From Quercus robur (taxonomy: Eukaryota; Streptophyta; Magnoliopsida; Fagales; Fagaceae), in assembly GCF_932294415.1 (NCBI RefSeq), contig NC_065545.1, forward strand, positions 19,286,857 to 19,350,856: a DNA stretch of 64,000 bases. The letters run 5' to 3'. The position numbers and the translations under genes are program-made. Of this stretch, positions 11,221-23,300 are shown piece by piece. Under the pieces are notes generated by a model, which saw nothing but the letters and a program-made list of their open reading frames with translations, made no database searches and had not been told where the DNA came from. How positions within the stretch are numbered: position 1 is the first letter of the stretch; each line of letters begins with the position of its first letter.

Positions 11221-11603
11221 TCTATACTAATAATAATAGGATTTCCTATTTGGGCCTCATCATTTTGTATACTAAAATATTTTCACACAAATTCTTAAAC
11301 TCTCTAAAATACCCCTATGTTTTGGTTAAATAATTTTAAATTTAAAAACAAAAATCGGTTAAAAGAGTAATTTACTATTTTTAAAAAAGTTCCTAAGTTT
11401 TAGGTTTTTTCCTTTCTCTTCTCCAATATGAATTACTACTTTTTATTTTAAATTCAAAACTTCAAACTTTTTGTCAACTCTCACAAATAAAACAATCCTA
11501 AAAATTATGACACTATTTTTATCTTATTTTTAAACATTATTGCCTATTATCTTACCTCTTTCTTTAAAAAAAAAAAAAAAAAATACTCAAAGGTTATTTT
11601 ATA
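11221..11603 (+). mobile_element. Probable Helitron 5' end fragment
   Basis: The sequence TCTATACTAATAATAATAGG at 11221 matches the 5' terminal style of plant Helitrons (TC followed by TATACTA-type sequence). No 3' hairpin terminus precedes the next 5' end at 11604, so it looks truncated or overlapped by that copy. AT-rich with no coding frame. Confidence 0.4.
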
Positions 11604-12114
11604 TCTATACTACTATTTAAGGGGGTTCCCCTATTTAGGTTTCTCAATTTAGATACCTAAAATACTCTCAAATTCATCCGTTTCTAATGCTTAAGTCATA
11701 GGGTTAGACATATAAAATTAGTAATTTACAAACTCCTAATTTTTAGCTAAATTAAAAAATAAAAATAGTTTTTACTCCCACCTCTACATTTCTCTCTCAC
11801 ATTAATTGTCAAGTACTAATACACCTTCTTTTTTTTTGAAAAAAATATAAAAAATAAAACTTTTTTTTTTTTCCAAAAACGTACCATTTTTTATTATCAC
11901 TAATTTTTTTTTTTCCACCTCCATATTTCTCTATCATATTAGTAGTCAAATACTAATACAACTCATTCTCAAAAAAAAAAAAAAAAAAACTAAGACAACT
12001 TCTTCGTAAAATAAAAAATAAAATAAAACTGACATAATTAAAATGTGTAAACCCAAAAAATAAAAAAATAAAAAGCATCATTGCACGTGCGAAGCACGTG
12101 TGATGAGGCTCGTA
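11604..12114 (+). mobile_element. Non-autonomous Helitron
   Basis: The 5' end reads TCTATACTACTATTTAAGG. The 3' end has a GC-rich hairpin at about 12075-12104 (GCACGTGC, a GAA loop, GCACGTG) followed by GATGAGGCTCGTA, the layout expected of a Helitron terminus. The last bases are not a textbook CTRR, so the exact 3' boundary is uncertain. A hAT (12115-13019) was inserted at the very end of this tail and duplicated GGCTCGTA. Confidence 0.55.
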
Positions 12115-13019
12115 CATAGTTGTCAAAATGTGAATCGTATCGCGAATCGATTCTTAATTTTTTTTTTTGTATCGTATATCGTAAGATACACAAATACTTA
12201 ATAAAATTTATAAAAAATTATAAATATACATATATAATGGGTATATTCATTATAAATTTTGAATATATTCAATTAATAACCAATTTATTCATCACTTATG
12301 TAATAATATTTAACAAGCTAACTAAATAAATTAAACTAGCATGTGTTTATAACATACACATTCAAATTACTTAAATTCAAAAGTAGCAATATATTACAAA
12401 TGACCCAAAAATAATAATTTATTTTCATCATATTCATCAAATTGCCTAATCAACCTCATCTAAGTCAACGCTATCATCATGTTTATAATTTTGCAAATTT
12501 ATTTCTTCATTAAAATTTTCTCCATTGCCATTCGTCATTAACATTTACTATCTCTTCTTGTTCTTTTTATTTTAATAATTTTTTATAAATTTTTTTTGGC
12601 CATCTAGTTTCTTGGACTTATAACAATAACAATAAAAATAAAAATTAAAAAAAAATTAATATTAAAGTGAAAGGTAAGTGTGTACTGTGTAGTCTAATTG
12701 TAGGAGAGATGGGAAAAAAAACTTATGAATATATTAATTTAGTAGGCTACATTAAGTAAACTAATAATAATTTTGTGTTCAAAACAAGTCTAACAACTAG
12801 TTAGATTCCAATAAGAGTACAAATTTTAACATAAAATCTCATTTTAAAGCATTTGTCTATGTATCGTACGATACGTACAATTTTACGATATGATACGATT
12901 CATACGATACACATATTGTATCGTACAATTCATGAACACTTACGATATGTCGATACGATACGGAATTTTTTACACACAATACGATACGTATTGCATATTG
13001 TACGATACTGATAACTATG
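12115..13019. mobile_element. hAT-like element with perfect 8-bp TSD
   Basis: The element begins CATAGTTGTCAAAAT and ends, inverted, CATAGTTATCAGTAT. It is flanked by GGCTCGTA at 12107-12114 and 13020-13027. The subterminal regions are packed with short CGTATCG/CGATACG palindromic motifs, particularly 12860-13010. The interior is AT-rich and no transposase frame is evident. Its termini are related to those of the element at 5827-8824. Confidence 0.8.
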
Positions 13020-13027
13020 GGCTCGTA

Positions 13028-13481
13028 TAAATGATTTTTCTTATTTGAATTTCAATGCCTCTACAAGAGAGTTGAAGAATCAAGAATTTCAATTTCAAAT
13101 AATTTCTTCCATTCGTATCGATCACTAACTCATGTACAAATAATTAGTTTAAAAAAAAAAAAAAACATATTCACTAAGAGAGATCCTCTATTCCATTTTA
13201 AACATGATGACATTTAAGCCCAAAATAAATAAATAAAAATTAAAAAGATTTTTATCGCAGGCTATACATAACGAACCTCTTTTTTTATTTATTTTTTTGA
13301 AGTCAAAGAACTAATCTAATTAGATAAAGCTTGGATACGTTCCACAATTTAGGGGTCGGCAAGAGCCGGCACTGGCATTAATTGCAGAAATATCCAGATT
13401 AGCTAATGAAAATGCAAATCCAGTAAGGGAAAACCAGTGCCTACCAAGTACAAACACACATCCCAAGATCTCTTTGCATCA
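13028..13481. other. Intergenic, no gene seen
   Basis: AT-rich sequence with an A-run near 13151-13164. A less AT-rich patch at 13345-13450 has no coding frame. Nothing else was identified. Confidence 0.4.
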
Positions 13482-13701
13482 TCTATACTACTATTTAAGG
13501 GGCTGTATCTGTTTGGACCGGATTTTTTTTGTTCCAAATCCTATTTTTAAATAGGGGCAAAACTTGGTAAAAATGCTTCTTTAACTTCCACATAAAGTAC
13601 TATCTATAAAATAAGAACATATTCCCAATACAGCCTACGTTTAAGTAGGGGCAAAACTTAGTAAAAATACTTATTTAACTCCCACGTAAAACACTATCTA
13701 C
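13482..13701 (+). mobile_element. Truncated Helitron 5' end with internal repeat
   Basis: It begins TCTATACTACTATTTAAGG, identical to the start at 11604. A block reading AGGGGCAAAACTTGGTAAAA is present twice (about 13552 and 13647), each followed by a similar CACTATCTA-like end. It abuts the 3' terminus of the minus-strand Helitron at 13702, so its own 3' half is missing. Confidence 0.45.
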
Positions 13702-14202
13702 ACTAGCCGCTCTTCTATTTTTTAGGTAAAAATTAATAATATACATTTATTATAATTTGAGATTTCTACCTTTTCCAATCACAAAAAAAAAAAAAAAATA
13801 AATACGTGAGGTGAGTTTTGTAGATTGAAGGAGTTTTAAAACTAACAAAAGAGTGATCCTATTTTGTAGAGAGTTAGAGAGTAAAATTAGGAATTTAAAT
13901 TAACGTAAAAATAGGAGTTTATTAGAAGCAGGAAGACATTTTAATGTAGAAGTAAGAATTTATTATTTTTGTAATTTACTATTTTAACCACATTTTTAAG
14001 TTTTAGGTAGGGGTATTTTTGACAATAAAAAAAAGTAATAACTAACTTTCTTTTGCCAATTTACTATTTTATCCCAATTTTTAAGTTGTTGGTTAATTAA
14101 TTTAAGGGTATTTTTGACAGGAAAAAAAACAATAACTAACTTTCTGAATTCTCTTAATATATACAGATAACTAACTTTCTGAATCCTCTTAATATATACA
14201 GA
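13702..14202 (-). mobile_element. Non-autonomous Helitron, copy A
   Basis: Read on the minus strand, the 5' end is TCTGTATATATTAAGAGGAT at 14202 and the 3' end is CGGCTAGT at 13702. CTAG at the terminus is the Helitron CTRR signature. The body matches the copy at 41329-41804 along its length (for example AACAAAAGAGTGATCCTATT on the plus strand in both). The 35-bp 5' terminal segment is present twice in tandem (about 14133-14167 and 14168-14202). There is no Rep/helicase frame. Confidence 0.6.
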
Positions 14203-15100
14203 TACAGATAACAAAAACAAAAACAAAAACCTTTGAATAACCTCCTTCATGCTTTCAACTTCCCACTATAAAACAAAAACTCTTCCCACTAATTACATAC
14301 AATCCCACTACAGAATACAAACTTCCCACTAAACTACTGTGAAAATTCAATCTTCTACAATCACGATAAGGTCTCCCTTATTCTTGGGCTAGATTTCTTT
14401 TCCTTTCTAATCATATTCAGCTTTTTTTTTTTTTCTTAAGACTTTTTTATGGTCATCAGCAGGTTTTTTCGTACCATAGCTTTTCAATTCCATTAAAGAG
14501 GAATAATACCATTATCAAGTATTGGTCTTTGTGTAAGTGTTCATGCGTGTGTGTGTTCTATATATCTATGGGTCATAGTGCATTTTTTTAGTCGTAAAAA
14601 TTAAATTTTAAAATTGTTCATCAATTGGCTTCAATACTACATATATACATATGTTATTTACTACTTATTGCTGTATGGAAACATTTCTTTAAAAATTAGA
14701 AACTATATTATTTATGATTTTATGTTTTAAACTAGGCTCTTTCTTATATGGATTTATGTTAAATATTTTTATTCATATAAATTTGAGGATGTTGCATTTG
14801 CCCATTGATGTTACGCATTTGTCAACTATTGAACACGTCCACAAATGAATAGATGATTTGAATTTGAATTTAATTTTTATGAACAGGTTGTGAGTGAGTT
14901 TGCATTGTCATCAAAATTCAAGAAGAATAAACTCTATTTACAAAAGCAAAGGACTTCTTTATCACAACTATTGGCAGCCTGTCTTTTGATGAGGATTTCA
15001 CAATTCACAGTTGGTTTTTGTTGAATATTGGTATGTTATTTTAACAAAAGCATTCACATTATGTTATCAAGTTTTGATATTTAGTCTTTGTTAGGCTGTG
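14203..15100. other. Intergenic, no gene seen
   Basis: AT-rich DNA. A spliced or partial gene cannot be excluded around 14880-15010, where AT content falls, but no frame shows recognisable protein sequence. Confidence 0.4.
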
Positions 15101-15169
15101 TTATTTTAAATATTATCAAGTTTAGGCATTTGTTAATTTAGTCTTTGTTAGGCTGTGCTATTTTTATTT

Positions 15170-15565
15170 TTTATTTTTAGGCATTTGAAATTTTTTACTA
15201 GAATTGTGCCAGTACAAAAAAAATAAAAATAAAAATAAATTACTTTTGGGCCTGGTTTCAAAAAATAATAGATGCACCAAAAACAAATTATGTGGCTTCA
15301 TATTAAACTTTGAGAATAGGTGGCCATCTCAAACGATATTCTTGGTGTTTTAAAAAATTAATACTTTTAAATTTTTTATTATTTTTTTATGCAATTGAAA
15401 CTTTTGCTTTAGAATTGTGACGGTTTATAAGGAAAACAAAAAACTTCTAGGCTCGGGTTCAAAAAAATAATAGATGCACCAAAATACAAAAAATTAAAAT
15501 TTATGTGACATGATTTTAACTTTGAGAATAGGTGGACTTTTCAAGTTTTCATGGTGTTTAAAAAA
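15170..15565. repeat. Diverged two-copy tandem duplication
   Basis: Two units of about 210 bp lie side by side. AATAATAGATGCACCAAAA appears near 15264 and 15466, and TTTGAGAATAGGTGG near 15310 and 15520, with matching surroundings. The copies differ at many positions, so the duplication is old. No function is apparent. A (CA)n run and a (TA)n run follow at about 15604-15690. Confidence 0.6.
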
Positions 15566-15748
15566 GTTTGATACAATTTTAAAGATAACTTCACAACTTC
15601 CATTACACACACACATACACACACACACACAAATCCTTCATAACATGAGAGCCTATCCTATTAAATATATATATATATATATATATATATTAATGCTATT
15701 TAATATTTGGGGTAGGGAAATTTCAATCAATTGAGTTACAAGTAAAAT

Positions 15749-16010
15749 ACTAGCCTCTAAGCACGTGCTTTTTTGGGTAAGGGTTAATTTAGAATATTTA
15801 TTATAATTTGAGATTATTATATTTTCCAATCACAAAAAAAAAAAAAAAAAAACCTAGGGGTGTGATGAGTATTATGTGTATGCAAGTGAAATAATTTTTT
15901 CATCACACCCCTAGATTTTTTTTGTGATTGAAAAATAAAGTAATCCCAAATTATAATAAATGCTTCCAATTAATCCTTACCCAAAAAATAGAAGAGTCTC
16001 AGAGGCTAGT
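15749..16010. mobile_element. Palindrome with a Helitron-like 3' end at each side
   Basis: The 262-bp palindrome starts ACTAGCCTCT and ends AGAGGCTAGT. Its arms of about 115 bp match the 3' region of the Helitron family at 13702-14202 (TTATAATTTGAGATT, CCAATCACAAAAA). Both outer ends are therefore CTAGT-type 3' termini facing outward. One arm carries the hairpin AAGCACGTGCTT; at the same place the other arm carries the alternative sequence AGAAGAGTCTC. The centre is CTAGGGGTGTGATGA and its complement. Confidence 0.6.
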
Positions 16011-17171
16011 ATGAATAATTAATACAGAGAACGTGCTTTGACGAGTGATATCACGAAAGGAGCTGAGTCTAAAGGTAATGCCTTTCCTTTGGTAATGAAT
16101 AAAAGATTTTATCAAAATCCAGTCTTTATTGTTTTTAACTCTCTAATTCAAGCACCACAGATCCTCCCAATTTGAATGACTCCAATAAGGTTGCGAATTT
16201 GTAATGTTAATTACTATAATTTTTTTTAAGAAGAAATTTGTAATGTTATCTATTTAAGGGTTTTTATTTTTATTTTTTTTATTTAATTTTTTGTAAGCTT
16301 CAAAGTAATACTTTTTTTTTATAGATAATTTTAACCTATAACGTTTGTTCATGGTAACGGTTCTCTATCATTTTTATTATCAAATTAAGACACTAATTGA
16401 TATTAAGCCTGAAGATAGACAAGACTTAAAAACATAGGGAACATACACATTGACATATAGTCACTTAGAACAAAAGAGAACATAACAGTATCTCCTAATA
16501 CTAATACTCTATTTATTTATTATTTTAATGTGAATATCTTCCAAATATTAAGCAAAGATATATGCATTGAATCAGCTACAATGCTTTATCCTCCCCTTCA
16601 TTAAGTTAGATCTCTTCCCGTGTAGTGTGTACCTAAACACATGCAAAGATATAGATGCTGATTCAGCTTCACATGCCAGATACCTCAGGACCACACTCAT
16701 TCTCAGTCAAGTACTTTTAATATTTTAGAAAATCTTGAGTTGTGTTTGACTTGACTAGAGGTGATAGGTGTTTCAATTAAACACAACACTGCCAGTGCCA
16801 TGGCCAAACAATAGACCTGAACACAGCTTATCTGGTTTTCTATCAATTTATTTAGCTGTCATTTTTTTTTGTCTTGTTTTGCACATTATGATCCACTGGC
16901 AACTTTCAGCATAAGTTACGGACAAATTAAGCCTCAAAGTAACCATTTCTTACATCTACAGGCTACAGCTCCATAATTACAAACCAAAGAAAGTGGCTAG
17001 GCAGTCCATGTGCTGGTAATGAACTACTATATGTTTTGGTTGCACTTAACAGTCTCACACTGTCGTCTTGACACTACAGAAGTTTATATATCTAATAAAG
17101 TTTAGCTACAAAATTTGTTCTAACTTAAGACTATAATCTTATTTAATATATTTTTTATGGAAGGTTAATTA
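16011..17171. other. Intergenic, no gene seen
   Basis: AT-rich, non-coding. No element with paired ends was found. Moderately complex sequence from 16600 to 17050 contains no usable frame. Confidence 0.45.
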
Positions 17172-17383
17172 TGATAAATCTACTATTGAGTTACATCTTC
17201 TTCTTATATTCTCTATGCTTGCAAAATTTCTAGAAAAATTAAAGATAAATAGCTATACATAAAATATGAGCTTATAATTTAAACAATTTATTGATAATAT
17301 AGCTATTGATCTTTATATTTCTAGAAATTTAGCAAACATGGAGGATATAAAAAGAAGATGTAATCTAATAGTAGATTTGTCAA
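17172..17383. mobile_element. Hairpin MITE
   Basis: This is a near-complete palindrome of about 212 bp. TGATAAATCTACTATTGAG at the left pairs with its complement at the right end (TAATAGTAGATTTGTCA). The match continues through CATCTTCTT...TATAT to TTTCTAGAAA near the centre. No clear target duplication was identified. It would fold into a long imperfect hairpin if transcribed. Confidence 0.6.
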
Positions 17384-18820
17384 AAAGTAGTATATATCAC
17401 TTTGATAAATAAACTAAAAAAAAAAAAAAAAAAAGAGTTTAAATCACTGGTGCTTATAATTTGCCATGTTTGCTTTTAAAACAACTAAGCATATATACAT
17501 CCATGAAAAAAGGTTCATTTATAGTTATCCCAAAAAGTCATGAATTCACATGTTTTTTCACTAGTCAAGCTCCATGGTATGATACACATTTAAATAATGT
17601 TTTTTGTTGGGATATTATCAAAATTCATAAAGAGAAAAGAGAATAAATTCATATAATATAATAGCATACATTGAGCCAAATCAGAATCCAAGGCCAGGTT
17701 TACAGCACGGGAGATCTGGGGGCAGTAAATAGCCTTAAAACCGATTCAAAAGAGCACAGTTTGCAGCATTTTAGGTGTCAGAAATATTTGTGTGGGTAGT
17801 TAGCTAGGTTCATTGTAGTAGTACTAATAGTACTAACCATAGGGTTAGTATATGGATAGCCAAGGATTATTCTCTATATGTGTACCCAAATTGTTTTGAA
17901 AGTAGGTCAAACCATGTTAATTCTGCTCCGACTCTTTATATTAGCAACCCAATTAAAAACAGCGTGACAATGAAATACAAGTGAGACCAAAGCTTTGGTG
18001 TCCTGGACTATGCTTTACAGCCTCCAATATAAAATGCACTCCTCCTTTGTCACAGCTTGGATGGCTCCAAATGCATCATTTTCTATCATGATCATACCGT
18101 CTTCTACATATTCTTCCCTTACTAAAGCCAACACGTTTTTTTTTGTTTTGTTTGTTGACAAATGACACTGGCATCATCTATGCCAAGGTTTCTTTTTGTA
18201 GTCACAGTGATTAGTGAATGGCTTTACATTGCATTTGCACAACTTCCACACGAGTACAAGAATGAATCAGTTGTTCCTTTCACAGCAAAAGCATCATCTC
18301 ATGTAGCTTATTCTACACAAAACTGAAATTTTTTCCGTGTAATAAATTCAACATTTTAGGCCTTACGGTATTGGTTACGAAGCTTAGTCTATTTCATTGG
18401 AAGTGACAGCCAAGTGGATTCATAATGTCCTGTCCTTGTACAAAGAGAGAAGGAAAAGCCTCGAACTAACAATCAAAGTTGAAGATATCCACTTGTTAGT
18501 GAATGGTAGTTACCTGAAAGTTTTGGTAGCTGAGGCTTTGTGCTTTGCTTTTATTGCGTGAAAGTAGTTATCACTGCTTAGTGCCTATTTCAATTTCTGA
18601 ATATGAATGAACGTTCAGCTGCGCCATCCATCCTTGATTTAGGATAAATATTGTAACTTAGGGGATATCCTATAATGTATTGACTTTCAAATAAAAGGAT
18701 TTGGATTTCTCAAAGTGCTATCCTTTTAACAAAAAAAATGATAATGAGTTAGAAATCTTTTTAAGGTTGCGGTTATTGACTTTTCTAAGAGGATCATAGA
18801 TTGGAATACCGTATAAAGGA
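17384..18820. other. Intergenic, no gene seen
   Basis: An A-rich run lies near 17415-17433. The rest is of moderate complexity without a coding frame of recognisable content. It is roughly 1.5 to 2.9 kb upstream of the sugar transporter gene. Confidence 0.45.
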
Positions 18821-19207
18821 TAAATTGCAAATTGCACCTCTAAATTTAGGAGTGATTACATTTTACACCTTAAATTTTCAGAATTTGGATTTTATTCCCT
18901 AAAATTTAGAATGTTTGGATTTTACACCTTGATGTTTCAAAATTTAAATTTTACCCTCTAAAGTTTGAGAGTGTTTGGATTTTACACCCCAAATTCTGAA
19001 ACTTTAGGGTGTAAAATCCAAACACCTCCAAAATTTAGGGAATAAAATCCAAAAATCCCTAATATATAGGGATAAAATCTAAATTTTGAAACGTCACGGT
19101 ATAAAATCTAAATACCCCTAAATGTCAGGGAGTAAAATCCGTATTCTGAAATTTTAAGATGTAAACTTTAATTACTTCCAGACCTTAGGGGTGTAATTTG
19201 CAATTTA
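18821..19207. mobile_element. Foldback element with internal TTTACACC repeats
   Basis: The ends are TAAATTGCAAATTGCACC and, inverted, TAAATTGCAAATTACACC. The interior is built of inverted copies of a TTTGGATTTTACACC module, so the whole 387 bp folds on itself about a centre near 19000. Candidate flanking 9-mers (TATAAAGGA and TATAAATTA) differ at two places, so a Mutator-type TSD is only suggested. Confidence 0.6.
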
Positions 19208-20315
19208 ATATAAATTAAATAGATGAGTAATCAAAAAAAGACGGATGGGATAGATTTATTGGTCAAAATCAAAGTTCTCATCTTCAATTAGAATTAAAAT
19301 TCCAACTCCAGCTAGCCTGAAGCATAGCAGAGCTTGGAATTTATTTCATACTATTAAAAGTCCACACTATGGACCACAAAAATTATTCCGTTAGACAAAT
19401 AAATAAGAATAAGGGAGAAAAAAATAAAAAAGAGCCAAATGGAGGACCATAGAGCATAATCTGGATATTAACTATTGACGGTATTCTTTTCCTTAAACCT
19501 ATCAAAAAACACTAATATTACTCCTATTAGAAGTTTGTTTCACTATCTTGCCTCTCTTTTTCACAGTATACAAAGGAATGAAAGCTGATTTTTTTTTTTT
19601 CATTCTTTTCGTGGCTAAGTTCTGCTATGTAAGTGAATGAAAAAGATGAATTAACTTTATATCAAATTTGACTATTTAGATCTGATATTTATTCTCCGTT
19701 TAAATAAAAACATCCTCCACACAATCACAAAATATATGTACAGAAGTGCAAGAATACAAAAATTTTCCAAAGAAGAGAGAAAAAAAGTCTACCCAAAAGG
19801 AGAATTTTTTTTCCTTTTCTCAAATCATTGATATAAAGCTTTTTAGTTTTCACTCTGCCATGTCCATGTGAAAGTAAAAGACCACGTAACTTTACTGTCT
19901 AACTCTGTTTGCATGTAAAAGATAAAAGCCTTTTACAGTTATGCCAAAATTAATATAAACATTTCCTTGTCGACACACAATTAGCAACAACTTGAGCAAG
20001 CCAATTTCAAATTGAATAAATCATCGCCAACTTGGTTATGCTACATGAATTGAACTCAATAATACACTGTGGAAAAGGAGTCGAATATAGGTACAGCATT
20101 TTTTTTTTTTTGAGAACTGAGATTTTTTTCATCACTCATGGCATACAGAGTATAGTGCCATATTTACAAGTATATATTAGAGGAAACAAATATCCTTGCT
20201 TCTACTAGTATACACTTCCTTGCTTCTGAGTGCATCTCTTTGTATCTTCTTCTTTTTGCTATTTTTATAGAGACAGATATATATAAAGATACTGAAGTTA
20301 TATAGACAAGAGGAT
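19208..20315. promoter_or_regulatory. Upstream region of the sugar transporter gene
   Basis: No gene. A TATA-like AAGTATATATTAG at about 20167 lies some 150 bp upstream of the start codon. A second, AGATATATATAAAG near 20275, lies about 40 bp upstream. Either could be the core promoter. No specific regulatory motif was verified. Confidence 0.3.
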
Positions 20316-23300
20316 ATGGCCATCAAAGAGGATGTTGAGAATTCTGTGCAGGAGGCAGAGATTAGAGAGCCACTTATACAGGACAACAATAATCTAGCTC
20401 ATGGAGAAGATGGACCATCTCAGAAAAGCAGCAGTGGGCATCCCTGGATGGTTTACTTCAGTACATTTGTTGCAGTTTGTGGCTCCTACGCATTTGGAGC
20501 CTGTGTAAGTGCTTTTTATGTTTTTTGGCTTTCCTTCCAAGCTTGTACTAATGCTTAGTTTTTCTAATAAGCTCTCAACTACCTCAGTTTCAGATAGAGC
20601 ATAGAAAAGATATGACAATTGGAATTACCAATAGAAACCGACCTCAAAAACATAACTTTTCTGTGCACAATTTGGAACAAGAAAATGATCTGACATCTTC
20701 TGTTTTGTCACACTCTTTTGGTTTCCAGGCAGGTTATTCATCACCTACTCAGAGCGCTATTAGGGAAGAACTCAGTCTATCTTTAGCAGAGGTATGCTAG
20801 TGATTAGAGCAATTATTCTAGTTGTATAAGTTTGGTGCTTCAAGCTTATCTGTTAGGATATATAAATTCAAAAGTGAAAAGTATAATACAAGTCTTGAAA
20901 CAATTAATGAGGATGTTCTGGATGACACAACATGCCATACTACTGAAAATTTTATGATTTCTTTCATTTCTGGCAAACCAAGTCTTTGGGCGCTTGACTT
21001 TCAAATTGTTTTGCCTTACTCAATGACTCTGTGTGAATGCAGTATTCAGTCTTTGGTTCCATATTGACCTTTGGTGCAATGATTGGTGCAATAACAAGTG
21101 GTCCTATCGCTGATTTTATTGGTCGGAAAGGGGTAAGCAAATGTTGATCATGGTTATTCTATTGAGATCAGGATCATGCATACATAATGAAATCCTTCAA
21201 AATTATTCTTTTCCTTTTTGTTGGATTTTGTGGTGGATGTTCACCATGTATCAATATATCGACTGTGGAATACATGCAGGCATTGAGAGTGTCTGCTGCT
21301 GTCTGCGTTGCAGGATGGCTTGCTATTTACTTTGCTGAGGTTCTGACATTTCACTCTTTGAAGTCATTTGTGCTTATAACTACAAAGCCAATCCCTTTTA
21401 CCAAAAGCTTGACCTGATCATCTTTTCTACATCTTGATTGACAATAGGGGGCTTTAGCTTTGGACATTGGAAGACTGGCAACAGGATATGGAATGGGTGT
21501 CTTTTCCTATGTGGTGCATATCTTTTTATATTTCTGAAAATTAATACATCCTATTTGATATAAGACTTGACACCACATCTTTTGGTGATATACTCTATTG
21601 TGATTTTTTCATCTCCTTTAATTAACAAGTTTGATACCGTGGATAATAAGGTACCTGTTTTCATAGCTGAAATTTCACCCAAGAATCTTCGAGGAGCACT
21701 GACAACAGTAAATCAGGTAAATATGTACCATAAAACCAATTGGAGAACACTGTATTTATAACAATTCAATCTCTGAAGCTAGAAACATATTTTGTTGTGA
21801 AGTGGTATTTGTTTTCTTAAGAATGCAACAGTGATAACATAATGCAGACCTTTCTGATACGACATGGGATGATTTCTGGTGTTGTCTTCTTAATCTACAG
21901 TTTATGATTTGCATGGGAGTGTCTGTTGCCTTCATTATTGGAACAGTACTATCATGGAGAGTTTTAGCATTAACCGGTGAATTTTCTTTGCACAGCCAAA
22001 TTTTCTATTTTATTTTATCAAGAACAGTGAGATTCAGCATAATCCTTGTAAGACATAATATTGTGTGTATATCTTAGAAGATCCTACAATGAGCGATACT
22101 ATGACAGAAAGCTCACTGTGAAGTACTTGCAGGACTTGTCCCATGTGCTGTTCTGGTTTTGGGTCTCTTTCTCATTCCTGAGTCTCCTAGATGGCTGGTA
22201 AGAATAGGGATGAGTCAAATTCAGATATGTGACATCCGTGCATACATGTATATACATAAACACACACACACGAATAGATTATTGTTCATGATGGTCTTTC
22301 TATAATGATAACAATAAAAAGAATGCACTTCCCATTATAAATTTAGGCAAAGAGAGGGCGGGAAAAAGATTTTGAGGTTGCACTTCAGAAACTTCGTGGC
22401 AAGGATGTTGATATAATTCAGGAGGCAGCTGAAATCCAGGTTCTAGATTCTGATTTCTGAACTATATACCAATCTACAATGTGAAAATTTTCGAGCATTC
22501 ACAGGATGATATAGTAAAGGGGTGTCATGTCATTGCTTGACAGGATTATATAACAACTCTTGAGCAGCTACCAAAACCCAAGCTCCTGGAATTGTTTCAC
22601 AAAAGATACTTGCGCTCAGTGATTGTATAGCTTCTCTCTCTAAGCAAATTCTAACTACTGAATTTTTCTCTTTGTTTTGCAATCAATTCATTCTTAACAA
22701 AACCATTAGCAAAACTAGTTTTATCGAACTCTTTCTTCCTTAAACAGATAGGAGTTGGATTGATGGTCTGTCAACAATTTGGGGGAATCAATGGAGTCTG
22801 CTTTTATACTGGTGAAATATTTGAGACAGCAGGTATATAGACATTAATAAATATTGCCTTTACCAGAACAGGAATGCAAGAGGCCTGGTGTAAACCTTTA
22901 ACTTCACAAAAATGGGAAAGAAACAAAATTGCAGCCTTCTGAAACCTTTTTAGTTTTATGCTCTGTTTTGCATCTCATTGACCAGATAAAACTAAATTCT
23001 CAACAAAATTTTGCCTCTGTTACTTCAAAATGCCTTTATCTTCCATCTTTTATACAGTAAATTACCTCGAACAACTTTAAACAGATACTCAAAAGATAGT
23101 TTGTTCTACAATTAGTATCTAATTATTGTACGTGATACCTCAGGATTTTCTTCTAGTATTGGAACTATAACCTATGCAATTTTACAGGTAATTAATTCTC
23201 ATTCACTTTGCCAACTCCCTACAATCTATGATTACTCTTTCTTATATAAACATATTCATATGATCTCATTTGCAGGTTATAGTTACTGGAATGGGAGCAT

